Shown one piece after another: positions 43,231 through 53,820 of a stretch of DNA of 64,000 nucleotides. This stretch comes from Neostapfia colusana. Taxonomy: Eukaryota > Streptophyta > Magnoliopsida > Poales > Poaceae. Every line of letters begins with the position of its first letter. Position 1 is the first letter of the stretch. The notes beneath the pieces are model-generated. The model was not told the origin of the DNA and made no database searches. It saw nothing but the letters and a program-made list of their open reading frames with translations. Location of the stretch: assembly GCA_030760725.1 (NCBI GenBank), contig JASWHV010000009.1, positions 108,015,854 to 108,079,853 of the forward strand, read 5' to 3'. The translations under genes were made by a program, and so were the position numbers.

Positions 43231-45560
43231 TCTGACTCGGAGTCATCTGAGTCAGAGTTAGAGGCTAGGGCGTCGCCACAACCTTCGGGGTCGCCTATGG
43301 CTGCCACGGAGGCGCCTAGCGTGGAGCCTTCGGGCTCCAGTGGTGAGCAGCCTTCCAGGTCAATGGACGTGGTTCCAGAGCAGAGGCGGTGAACGAGGAG
43401 GACATACTTTGTGTCTCCTCCAGTTTCTACAGAGCGGGTCACTATTCGCCCGGTTGGAGACACGTAAGCAAACTATCAAATAATATTCAACTTTTAGATT
43501 CTTTTGTATGTGGGTATATTTATATGTTCACTAAATCCTTGCAGCTCCTGGTAGGACTGCTCGTTCAATGGTCAGGGGCACCACAGACAAGTGTCCGGTT
43601 GCATCGGGTCTTTAGTGCGTCAGCACTATCCCGGTGTGATCGACGGGTCCCTGTGACGTCGTGGGATGACTATGCTCGTGTCTCCCACGAGGCGCAGAGC
43701 AACCTTTAGAGGGTTGTGTGGGCAGATTTTATGGTAAATCTACTTAATAAATTTTGTAAATTATTATTATTCAAATTGATTCAATCATTAATGCATTTCT
43801 CTTATATATTTGTTTCTTATAGCTGAGATACCGTTTAGAGGACATGAGCCAGGGCATGTTGGACCATGCTAGAGCCGTGTTCAACAAGAACGCACGGAAG
43901 CTTGTAACCAAGCGTTATCGTACGCTTGTATTCAAGCCGTGAACAAGTACCTCAAGCGGCACAGGAGTACCAGTCGGGGCCGTTTAGGAGGGTCTAGGAC
44001 ACTTACTTGACAGAGGAGCAGTACGCGGAGGTAAGTTGTTTCTGTTCAATTATTTCAACACTTAGTTATGTAAAAGGTATGTCAATGACATAATAAATAT
44101 GTGCAGGTCAGTATTTCCTAGCTAGAGGGTCAGCCCGAAGTGTATCGAGCTCTCTGCCAGATGTGGGCTAGCGATGCTTTCATCGCTAAGTCCAGGAGGG
44201 CTCATGGATGCAGAGGTTCAGAATCAAAGCACTCCTATGGCCCCGATGGCCATGTACGTTTAGCTAAATGCATGGTAAGAATAATAACCCATCTTTGTAT
44301 GTCTTTATAATATAATTAGCATACTAACACATATCTACAGGAGCGCGAGACCGGTCAAGTACCGACCGACACTGCCGTATGGAAGCGGGGTCATAAGGAC
44401 CCACCCTAGCCTGGGGAGTGCAGTCAGGCCGTGGCCGATCAACTGGTAAGTAATCAAAACATATCAATTCAATTGTTACTAATTTGTTGTTACTATTATG
44501 CAATTTTACCGCTTTTAAAAAAAGTATGGGCGAGAGGTCGTGAGGATACACGCCGAAGGGTATGATTGGGAAAACGCGCCAATCGACCCTCAAGCCGTTC
44601 ACGCTAGCAGAGGCGGGAAGCCACATGGACGATAAGTTGGTTATTTTCTTTATTTCTGTAAAAACTTGCTTATTCTTATTCTTATTATTTTATTTCTTTG
44701 TGGGTTTGCCATTTTTGATGGAGTTGTCGACTCGAGGGTAGCGCAACCTTCAATCGTCACTCCATCTACCGAGGGTTCCTCCATCGGGCATACAAGTCGT
44801 CGTCCCTCACAGAGCCAGATAGAGAAGCTCCTTAGGGAGAGAAGAGATCCGTAGAGAGAGGGAGGAGCTCCAGAGGGAGAGGGATCTATTCCGGGACGCA
44901 CAGGAGCAGCATGCCTTCTACATGGCTCAGATGCAGACGGCGATGAAGGTAAGTATTTGAATACAAATTAATTTAAATTCCTAACATTGCATTAGTTTAT
45001 TTATTTTAATATTTTGTAATTACAGGCCTTAGCTTGACAGAGTGGGCAACAGATCCCCCCGACGTGGCATCCGTCAGATTTGGCCCCGCCACAAGTGGCC
45101 CCACTACATGCACATTCAGATGTCCGGGTAATGTGTTTTTTATTTGCCATTTTCTAATCTAAGAAAAACTTAGTGTAGTTGAGGGGAGAGAGTGAGAGTA
45201 AGAGATAGTGGTAGAGAGGGGGAGGGAGAGGGAGAGATAGCGAGAGTGAAAAGGGAAAGAGGGAGGGGGAGAGAGACGGAGTGATAGAGATAGGGGGTGA
45301 GAGAGATAGAGATTCGTAGAGAGAGGGGGAGGGAGAGGGCGAGGGAGAAAGTGAGAGTGCGGGGGAGGGAGAGAGAGGGAGTGACAGTAGTGGGGAGAGA
45401 ACCGTACAAGGTTAAACTCACTTTATCTATTTATTTGAATAGAAGATATCGTCAACAGAGGCTCAAACTCCACCGCCACAGCTACCGGCACCGGGAGAAG
45501 GGCACGGAGACGGATTCTTCGGCTCCGGAGCAAGTGGAGGAGCGAGTGGAGGTGCCACTG
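43231..45560 (+). pseudogene. exons 2 onward of the second CACTA-2 gene (Transposase_24/TNPA-like)
   Basis: After the acceptor TATTTTGCAG, exon 2 (43231-43463) reads SDSESSESELEARASPQPSG, acidic and serine-rich, with a TGA near 43390. Further exons by GT-AG and by match to CACTA-1: about 43546-43733 (RVPVTSWDDYARVSHEAQSN), 43822-44030 (LEDMSQGMLDHARAVFNKNA), 44107-44274 (VYRALCQMWASDAFIAKSRR, HSYGPDGHVRLAKCM), 44341-44445 (RETGQVPTDTAVWKRGHKD), 44705-44947 (GLPFLMEL region and a glutamate-rich stretch), 45026 and 45440-45560. The (S)YGPDGHVRLAKC and G(Q)xPT(D)xxWKRG patterns are those of Transposase_24. Stops occur in several exons. The gene lost contact with exon 1 through the Sirevirus insertion. 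Confidence 0.7.
45177..45408 (+). repeat. long polypurine (GA) tract in an intron of the CACTA-2 second gene
   Basis: About 230 bp of GAGAGA/GGGAGG text, nearly free of C and T on the plus strand. The ORFs across it on both strands are repeats of a few residues and are not genes. Confidence 0.9.
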
Positions 45561-45704
45561 GAAGGGGTAGTGTTTAGCACCTTTTTTTTAGATTTTGGAT
45601 GATTATTTATCTTACTGTGTATATGATGGATGATTATAATGTTCTGTGAGCTGGCCATCGTGCCAGGGTAGTTGTTTTCTGTTTTTTTTTAAAATTAAAA
45701 ACCT

Positions 45705-46070
45705 TATTTACGATGGCCAGCTGTACAGGGCCATCGTAACTTAACCTAATTAACTTATGACGGCCTTTCCCTGGTCGTCGTAAGTTAACATAACTAACTT
45801 ACGACGGCCGGTATCCTGGCCTTCATAAGTAAGGCGCCAAGCCCGCCACATGGCGCGGCAATGGGTGACGGCCATTTACTTACGATACGGCTGTTCCCAA
45901 CCGTCGTAAGTTAGTTATTTACGACAATAACCATCGTAAATAATTTTATTTACGATCAAAAACTTGAAACGGCTAGAAAACGTCGTAAATAACAGAAAAC
46001 CGTCGTAAATAACTAACTTACTACGGTTTCCTTTATTTATGACGGTTTCTGGCCGTCATAAGTGTGATGC
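45705..46070. repeat. right subterminal repeats of CACTA-2
   Basis: About 14 copies of TTACGACGG/TTATGACGG and CGTCGTAA complements, arranged as facing pairs and denser than on the left side. Confidence 0.9.
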
Positions 46071-46082
46071 ATTTCTGTAGTG

Positions 46083-47289
46083 AATATCCTTTCCGATGAA
46101 CGTGTATCCGCTGAACGGATCGCTCGGTTGGCTAAGAGATACACACTGGTAGAAGGGGGTCTCTACCGGCGTGGCGTCAATGGCATCCTATTACGGTGCA
46201 TAACCCAGGAGGAGGGCTGCAACCTGCTCGCAAAGATCCATGGAGGCGAGTGTGGGAACCATGCATGTTCCCACACACTGGTCGGTAAAGCCTTCCGACA
46301 TGGATTTTACTGGCCGACAGCTCTCTAGGATGCTGTCGACCTGGTCAGGAGATGCAAGGCATGCCGGTTCCACGCTAAGATGATCCACACACCAGCACAG
46401 ACACTGCAGATGATCCCGCCCTCATGGCCCTTTGCTGTGTGGGGGCTGGACATCCTGGGAACGTTCCCCAGATCTGTCGAAGGGTACCGGTACCTCTACA
46501 TCGTCGTAGACAAGTTCACCAAGTGGCCAGAAGCCACCTCTGTAGTAACCATCAACAAAGCAGTCAACAGTCAAGTTCATCAAGTCAATCGTGTGCCGGT
46601 TCGGGGTCCCGAACAGAATCATCACCGACAACGGGACCCAGTTCACCAATGTAGTGTTCCAAGACTGCTGTGAAGACCTCGGCATCCAAGTTTGCTATGC
46701 TTCCGTTGCTCACCCAGAGAGTAACGGTCAAGCCGAAAGAGCCAACGCCGAGATTCTCAGGGGACTCAAGATGCGCACCTACAACAGCTTGAAGAAGCAC
46801 GGTGCCAATTGGGTTGAAGAGCTTCCGTGTACACTGTGGGCTAGCCTGACGTCCCTCAATTGCTCGATAGGGAAACACCCTTCTTCCTGGTGTATGGGGC
46901 TGAGGCCGTCCTTCCCCCGGAAATCACCATGGGCTCATCCCGTGTCCGAGCGTACGACGAAGCCATGCAGGACCAGCTCCGGTGTGAAGATATCGACCTT
47001 GTCGATGAGCGAAGGAGGCAAGCACCAGTCCGAAACGCTCGATACCGTCAAGTGCTCCAACGTTATCAGCAGCGGTTCGTGCGGAGTAGACTGCTTGAGG
47101 TGGGCAACCTGGTGCTACGACGGATACTTTCTCAAGAAGGGGGAGGGGGGCAAACTCTCCCCCAGCTGGGAGGGCCCCTTCCGAGTGATAAAAGTATGCC
47201 GCCCCCGGTGCGTGCACCTAGCCACAGGGGATAGGTTACCTCGACCCAATCCATGGAACATAGAACACCTCCGTAATTTCTATCCTTAG
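46083..47289 (+). pseudogene. gypsy pol, second part: integrase
   Basis: Continues the frame cut at 11163 (KIQDYLNDN | ILSDERV). The zinc-binding part is H-G-G-E-C-G-N-H (46239-46270) and CKACRFHAK, with a TAG near 46327. Integrase core: WGLDILGTFPRS (first Asp), IVVDKFTKWPEA, a frame shift near 46570, then RFGVPNRIITDNGTQFTNV (second Asp), NGQAERANAEI (Glu). A shift near 46860 leads to LDRETPFFLVYGAEAVLP and EDIDLVDERRRQAPVRNARY, and a last shift near 47145 to LSPSWEGPFRVIKV and PWNIEHLRNFYP, ending at 47289. It would catalyse insertion of element DNA; three shifts and a stop make it inactive. Confidence 0.92.
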
Positions 47290-48373
47290 CGCAGCGGTAG
47301 GGTTCTATTTTCTCTAAAAGGGTGTCATAGTGTCCAGAAACAGCGCTTAGAACAGCTAAGTCCTGGAGGAGTCCTCCTACTCTCGACATCTGGGATGGGT
47401 CGTTGCCTTCTAGTGCAGCATGTATCCTCCTATGAAGAAGAGGCTAAAGTGAGGAATTTTTTCCTTGTCTTGTGCATTCTCCCATTACAGTTTGTGCTTC
47501 CTAAAGCAAATCAATTATAAACGGGCAAATGCACGTGCCCTTGGCCCTATGGTCAGCCCTGGGACTGCCACGTCCGCTTGAGTTCTGGAGCCGACGTGGG
47601 GCCTGGGGTCCGGTTTGAAGCCTCCTTGTTGAGGTGGAACCCGGAGCTGCCATGCGTCACCTGGCTCAGAGCCTCCTCCCTGCCGAGGATAGCTCCAGAG
47701 CTCACACGTGCCCTGGGCACTCCTACTTTACAGTTTGTGCCTCCTCGAGCATATCAATTGTAAACGGGAAAGCCACGTACCCTTGGCCCCAAGGTCAGCC
47801 CTGCTGCTGCCACGCGTGCTTGAGCTTCGGAGCCGACGCATGCCCTGGGCTCCATTCCAAAACCTCCCTGTGGAGGTGGAACCCGGAGCTACCACGCATC
47901 GCCCGGCTCCAAGCCGCCTCCCCGCCGAGAAGAGCTCCGGCGCTGACACATGCCCTAGGCTCCGGACGAGCCTCCCCACTGGGAGAGGTCTAGAGCTACC
48001 ACGTGTCCCCAGGCTCCGAACCGCCTCCCCGTTGGGGATGGCTCCGGTGCCAACACATGCCCCGGGCTCTGGGCTGAGTCACCCCTCTAAAGAAAAGTCT
48101 GGAGCTGCCATGTGTCTCTTGAGGAAAAGCCAAAGACGAGGGTCGAACTTCCTTCAAATTCTTGCGCTGTCGAGGACCCGGAAGGAGTGGTAGCCACACT
48201 GCCAGAGCACCCAGGGTCCTTACACTGCTAAGGACACAGAGGAACAAGCTCGAGACATCGGTGGGAAACTATCCATATCGGCAACACGGGACAATGAAAG
48301 TCTTGAAACAAAGAAGCTTTCATTAAATAACAGAGTTCTGGCATACAAAAGGGATACATGACAACTAAGTGAA
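47290..48373 (+). repeat. gypsy 3' region with duplicated minisatellite blocks
   Basis: No 3' LTR start (TGTCGG) is found. 47485-48110 is made of units like those in the 5' LTR (CTTGAG-CTCCGGAGC, CACGTG-type, CCTCCCCG), with a higher-order copy: CAGTTTGTGC(T/C)TCCT begins at about 47489 and again at about 47731, each followed by CCCTTGGCCC. 48120-48373 is unique text up to the Sirevirus 2 insertion; GTGAA is at 48369-48373. Confidence 0.7.
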
Positions 48374-49726
48374 TGTAGCCTAGAGGGGGTGAATAGGCTT
48401 TTCGATGCTTTGTTGATCCCTGAAACACTTAGTAGATTTGTCAAATACAGGGAAATCAGACTAGTCCGGTAGAGTGCGGACTAGTCCGTTTTCTAAACAG
48501 AGAAAAATCAGACTAGTCCGGTACCGTGCGGACTAGTCTAATATTCGTGGACTAGAGAGATCAAGATTGATCAATGTTCACTCTAGTACTCTATGCAGCA
48601 GAAATAAATTGATAACTTAGGTGTATTGCAACAGTGATACAGTGAATGACAGGAATCAACTTTGATTCTAATATTTGAACGTGAATTTCAAAGGATTGAT
48701 TATACACTAGAAAATGATAAACAATTAATGAACAGGAGTAGGAGACAAGTGTTTATCCCGAGGTTCGATTCCACGAAGGAAATCTACGTCCCCGTTGAGG
48801 AGTCCACTAAGGACCGGGTCTTCACCAAACCTATCCTCGTCGAATCACCACAAAGGTCGATTCTCTTCCACTAATCACAAGGGGGAATAAATTATTCAAG
48901 GGGCCTTCTCACAAGTTGTGGGCTCCCCAAGAATTACAATGAATTAACACAACCAAACACACTCAATAGATGAACAATTAACAAACAAGAGTGTGCGAGA
49001 GATCAAACCCAAGAGCTCAAGATGTGTAGAACAAGTCTCTCTTTTGATCGATTGCTAATCCCCAAAGAAATGATCCTTCTAGGGTTAGAATGTGTGGAGA
49101 GATGTGAATTTTGGGCTCTTGGGAGGTGTGACGGCGCCGGGGGTTCAAGAGATATGTTGGTATGGCCGTACACCTCTTTTTATAGTAGAGTTTCCAATGG
49201 TTACCTTAGGGTTTGCGATGTCCGGACTAGTCCGTGGTTGACTCCGGACTAGTCCGGTGTGCGGTGTGTAGAAAACCCTAAGTGTTGTGAGATGCCGGAC
49301 TAGTCCGTAGTAGTGCGGACTAGTCCGTTTTCTGTCCATAGACAAAATCGGACTAGTCCGTTTTCTGTCCATAGACAAAATCGGACTTGTCCGGCTGATA
49401 TCAGACTAGTCCGTTTTCTGATCAGAAAGAAAATCGGACTAGTCCGGTTGATATCAGACTAGTCCGCACATGCTGAAATTGTGCAGTAAGTTTGATTTCT
49501 TCCACTTGAGCTCTTGGGGTGTGTTTGTCCAACACACTCTATACTAAGTGATCTAATCTTCTCAGTTTTTGAGCTCTTATCAATTTTGATCCTCCTTCTC
49601 CTTTCCTTTTGCTCTTTCTTATTAATTTCTTTGAGAACCTGCGCTCATTCTCAACAATTTTGTTAGGGTCCATGTGTTTGTCATAAATCAACCAAAACCC
49701 ACAAGGGATGCCTAGATGCATTTTCA
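48374..49726 (-). mobile_element. LTR of Sirevirus 2 (minus strand)
   Basis: On the minus strand it runs TGAAAATGCATCTAGG ... CCCTCTAGGCTACA, 1353 bp. A PPT (AAAAAAGGGGAGAT) lies just before its start. U3 holds a dense group of CGGACTAGTCCG palindromes, then TATAAAAAG (plus coordinates about 49182-49190). A second smaller palindrome group lies near its end (48466-48541). Confidence 0.85.
49215..49470. repeat. palindrome cluster CGGACTAGTCCG in the Sirevirus 2 LTR U3
   Basis: The 12-bp word equals its own reverse complement. Exact copies include 49223-49234 and 49245-49256, with about ten exact or one-off copies up to 49470. Palindrome-rich U3 regions are described for maize Sireviruses. Confidence 0.9.
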
Positions 49727-50232
49727 ATCTCCCCTTTTTTGGTGATTGATGACAACCAATTGAGATCTCACAAATATGACAATAAGAATTCAAATTTTCA
49801 TAAAGTGTGCACATATGAGCTTTGGACAAAATAGGCAATTTAGACATAAGACATATGTGCACTCTTTATGGTGGGGTGCAGAACTATATGTGTGAGCAAT
49901 AATTTTGATGTGGATATCATAATGAGCATAGTCATAACATCATCAAGAGTCTCAATCCTTCATAGCAGTTTTAAATATACATCATTAATCAAAAGCATAA
50001 CATAGTCATCTCACAAAAAGCATAATGCTAACATAAGTCTTACAAAAGCATAATGGTAGTTTAAGTCTTACAACAGCATAATAAAAGCATAATAGTATAA
50101 GTCTTACAAAACTCATTTCTCAAGCTAGGACATGAAAAGAAAGACCTACGACCTAAGACCCCCCCTCAATCTCTCCCCCTTTGGCATCAAGGCACCAAAA
50201 AGAAGGAGAGGAGGGATCTACTTGTCGTCACC
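49727..50232 (-). other. polypurine tract region between ORF2 and the LTR of Sirevirus 2
   Basis: On the minus strand, GCCAAAGGGGGAGAGATTG (near 50176-50194) and the terminal AAAAAAGGGGAGATTG (near 49725-49740) are PPT-like. No ORF is supported. Confidence 0.7.
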
Positions 50233-50654
50233 GGCTCACTCCTCGCTGTCGGTCCTTTCTTCATCTTCATCATCAGCCGGAGGAAGAGGAAAGGAACCAC
50301 TTGTTGTGCCAAAGTAGGCATGCTCTGATGGAGAGAGAGGAGGAAGCTCTGTAAACTCAGATGCAGAGTCCTCTGAGATGACCGGGGATCCAATGGGCTT
50401 AATCTCTAGTTTTTGGCATATTTCTTTGACATTGGCATTCATGTATCTCATTTCTTCTTTTCTTGCTTTGTTTATCTTATGAAGCTTCACCTCAGTTTTG
50501 TGGCAAGAACTGAAAATAGCAGCCAAAATCTTCATAACTCCACTAGAGGAACCTTTGTGTGGAGAGGCCCTGGTCATGGATGAAGGCCTTGTATCTTCTT
50601 GAGCTCTCTCTCTAGATGTTCTTCAGATGATCCAGGTGAGGAGGCAGCTGGGAG

Positions 50655-53600
50655 TGTGACGCCCTCAATTCTGTGGAAAACCACGGAACCGAGAACTGAT
50701 GCATATGTGTGCCCAGGATGTTCATTACACATACACCTATGTTCCACAAACTGAATTCAGATTATATATTACCACGAATAACAGGGTTTTATTACAATGT
50801 ATCATGAGTCTTGGACTCATACTAACAGCGGAAGTCTTAATCTAACAGCGGAAGTCTTCTAACTAATGCGGAAGCAATCTAAGCAGCAGCAGCAGCTCCA
50901 CCTCTGCTCCATCTCCACAGGCAAGGTTGAGGACAGATTACACGCCTAATGCTCTACCTGGTCTTCATAGTAATCTTCTCCTGTTGCTGATGATGAAATA
51001 ATAATGCAAGTTTGAGTATAATGATGTACTCAGCAAGTGCGGGAAAATATGATATGTAGCTCACAACAAGGTAGTTATAAAAAGGCTCATTGCAGAAAGC
51101 AAAGTTATTTATCAAAACCATGATAAAACAACAACTTATCTTTAAGTGAATATAATCCCAACATGTATTAAATACCAATCATACCTCTATTATGTTCATT
51201 ACCTTCCATGTCCCAACCAGATATTAACCAATCTCATTCTTGCTCACGAATGCCTTCTCGTATTCGCTACCATCTCAAGAATACCATCTCGTATTAGCTA
51301 CCACTTCATTTCATAAACAATTCCGTCTCACACCGAGACCAATCTCGTTGCCATAACTCAACAGTCATGCAACCAATCTTATCACCCGGACTCAACAGTC
51401 CCGAAAAACCAAACCAAAACCAAACCATAACCAATAACCATAACCATCCCAAAATAACCATCCAACTAATCATGGAAGTTGGCCACGCGCTCATGACCGT
51501 AAGCTCGACTATCATGATAGTTTTAGACTCTGCAGAGTTTGCACCTCTTTACCCACAAGTTTGTGATTTCGCCACCCGTCGGCGACTGCAGAACCTCCAT
51601 TATACCAGTACACAACCATCGGTGTATGGCCAAGAGATCACAAAATAGCCTTTACAAAGGGGTTACTAGATGTATGGACTCACTAAGGTTTCACCGGCAG
51701 GCTAGAATCTTCAATTTTCCCACCCACGGGCCCCCTCTTGTGCCATGCAGTTCCCAGGGCAGTCCTCACTCGACTCCCATTCCCCGCGCCTTCCACGGTC
51801 CATAATAATCTACCAACTTACCTAATTACTCAGCTAAGCCACACCCATACTTGGCCTTGTGGTGGCATTGTTATCCTGGCATGTGCTCGCATGAACCGGT
51901 CCTTAGATCTACGGCAAGTAAACCACCATCTCATTCTACCTCATTCACAAACCTAGACTTGTCTAGATCTCCCTCCGATCCATGTTCATTAACAACATCA
52001 GTTTCTCATAAATCTTACGAGTGCAATTAGCTAGACACATCTATCTCGCTTCCCGTAATCCCATGGACTCAGCGAAGCATAAAAGCAAAAACCATACCCG
52101 ACTCATAAACTTCCCTGGCGACAAGGGTGGTTTAACCAAAACTAGTAAAATCCTATAAAAGGGTTTCCCATTATGTTTGACTCAGCACACACACCTTTTC
52201 ACAAAACAAAATAGTTTCCCAAAACATAGGATCAATATGGTCAAGGGGCACTTGCCTTGTTCTTGCGGTTCCGGTTGCTCTTGGATCTCAAAACCTTGTT
52301 GTGGCAACTCGTCGTAAACGGCTCCCTGAGCTTGTCCTTGTATACGCGATCACGCACATACAAGATTCACAACAATCAATATCATGCACAAACTTTAACT
52401 AGATGCGATGATGCATATGCATGCTATCCTATGATTCAGTTTTTATTAGATAAGTTTGTACGTGTTCTGGCATGGTTTGCATGGGTTTTATGATGAACAG
52501 GGGTGTTCGGATCAAATGTGGACGTGGCGATGATCTTGACTCTAGATCAGAACGATCAACACGTGATCTGTCCATGAAAAGCTTCTGTTTGAAAGGAATC
52601 AAAGAACAGATGCAAAGAAAACGCGACGATGTCGTAAGGTTGTATTGGAGACCTACCTTATGTTCTTCTTAGTCTCGAGGTCCTTCTCCTATCAGACAGA
52701 CCGTAGGGGCTCTCTTCCGGTGATCTCTCTCGACCGAACTCCAGCGAAAGGTTTACTCGGCGAGCTGGGGCTAGGGCTCTAAGTCGTCGGCTCAGGAGTT
52801 GGAAAAGAAGTTCATGGTTTCGGCCAAAGGTTCTGGGTTCTACTTATAATCAGGAAGAAAAAGTTCTAATTTGATTGGACTTCGAATAATAGTCCTATTC
52901 AAATTGTTGTTGAATCTTAACAACTTATCTTTAGTTGATTTGGTGCGGTAACATTGTGGAATTCATGTCGGTTTCCTCCCGTACCGGTATTTCCACGCGT
53001 ACAGAAGCAAAAACCGCTCCAGAATTCGTTATCTCCGCGGTGATGAGCTCCGGAAGCTCCACGTGTCCACCGGGACCTGATCTCCCCCTTTCCGTAGAGA
53101 CGAGCTCCGGTTGTGCCGCGTGTCAAGCGAGCGAGACCTCCCTCTCCTTCGGAGGTGAGCTCCGCGTGCGCCACGTATCCTGGCGGTCGGGACCTTCTCT
53201 CTATTCGGAGGTGGCTCCGCGCACGCCACGTGTCAGTGCCGGACCTTCCCTCTCTTCGGAGGTGGCTCCAGGTGTGCCACATGTCCTAACAGCGCCATAC
53301 TCCCTTTCTTCTCAGAGACGAGCTCCGAGGTTGACACGTGTCCAACAGTGACGGACCTCCCGGAGATAAGCTCCGGTGGCGACATGTGTCCAATAGAACC
53401 GGAACTCTCGGAGGTAAGCTCCGAGATCGACATGTATCCCGCGCGACTGATCCTCTGATTTCCGCGGTGAATAGCTCCTAAGGTGACACGTGTCCTACGG
53501 GACTGGCCTCGCTTCTACGCAGAGGCTAGCTGCGGGGCAACACGTGTCCCACGGGGTCGAACCTTTCCCCCTTCGCAGGGATGAGCCCCGAGCTTGCCAC

Positions 53601-53820
53601 ATAGCCAGTTTAGCGGCAGACCTCTCCCCATTTGCGGAGATGAGCTCTGACGGCGCCACGTGGCCAGCGGGCCGCAGGACGTGTCTTCGGCGCTCTTGGT
53701 GAACTGGATTTTGCTCTTTTAGCTATCTTTTTTTATTCTTTCTCTGTTCCCACTTCTTTTAAAATGTTTTCTCTACATGAAACATGAGTACATGCAGATA
53801 CCAGAAATGAGGGTGTCACA
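50655..53820 (+). mobile_element. solo LTR inside Sirevirus 2 ORF2
   Basis: 3166 bp, TGTGACGCCC...GAGGGTGTCACA, flanked by GGGAG at 50650-50654 and 53821-53825. It is related in its middle part to the solo LTR at 23861-27280. It carries no coding region. Its right part holds the G-box minisatellite (53041-53690). Confidence 0.93.
53041..53690 (+). repeat. 50-60-bp minisatellite with GAGCTCCGG and CACGTGTCC in the solo LTR
   Basis: About 11-12 units. CACGTG at 53060, 53227, 53335, 53487, 53541 and 53657, with decayed copies between (CACGTA, CACATG, CATGTG). Each unit also has a GAGCTCCG-type word and a CGGAG-type word. The same word pair occurs in the gypsy LTR at 6768-7020. Confidence 0.85.

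Larger units (their letters stand above)
11164..46082 (+). mobile_element. CACTA-2: En/Spm-type transposon inserted in the gypsy pol, hosting Sirevirus 1
   Basis: The left end is CACTACAAAAAAGGCAC; the right end, read on the other strand, is CACTACAGAAATGCATC. It is flanked by AAT at 11161-11163 and 46083-46085, the 3-bp target duplication expected for CACTA. Removing it restores the gypsy reading frame. Its own sequence is about 8.8 kb (11164-17091 plus 43207-46082); the rest is a later Sirevirus insertion. Contents are subterminal repeats, leader, AT-rich block, foldbacks, TNP2 gene, Transposase_24-type gene and right subterminal repeats. Both genes carry stops, so it is now inactive. Confidence 0.95.
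6644..48373 (+). mobile_element. Tat/RIRE2-like Ty3/gypsy element, split by CACTA-2 and cut at its 3' side by Sirevirus 2
   Basis: The 5' LTR is 6644-7697, then PBS, protease, RT, RNase H and a second RNase H-like stretch up to 11163. It continues at 46083 with the zinc-binding integrase up to 47289 and a 3' region to 48373. A second RNase H-like stretch and CCGACA|TTTGG at the LTR/PBS border are features I associate with the Tat/RIRE2 lineage. Gag is almost absent: about 230 bp separate the LTR from protease-linked sequence. The 3' LTR is not seen before 48373, so it lies beyond the window or is lost. The element sits in the right subterminal part of CACTA-1. Confidence 0.85.

Noticed and set aside
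45170..45602. ORFs on both strands over the purine tract
   Set aside because: Repeats of GERER/LSLPLS type from a microsatellite, not proteins.
53041..53690. CRISPR-like regular repeats
   Set aside because: Units vary and have no unique spacers; the setting is a plant LTR.
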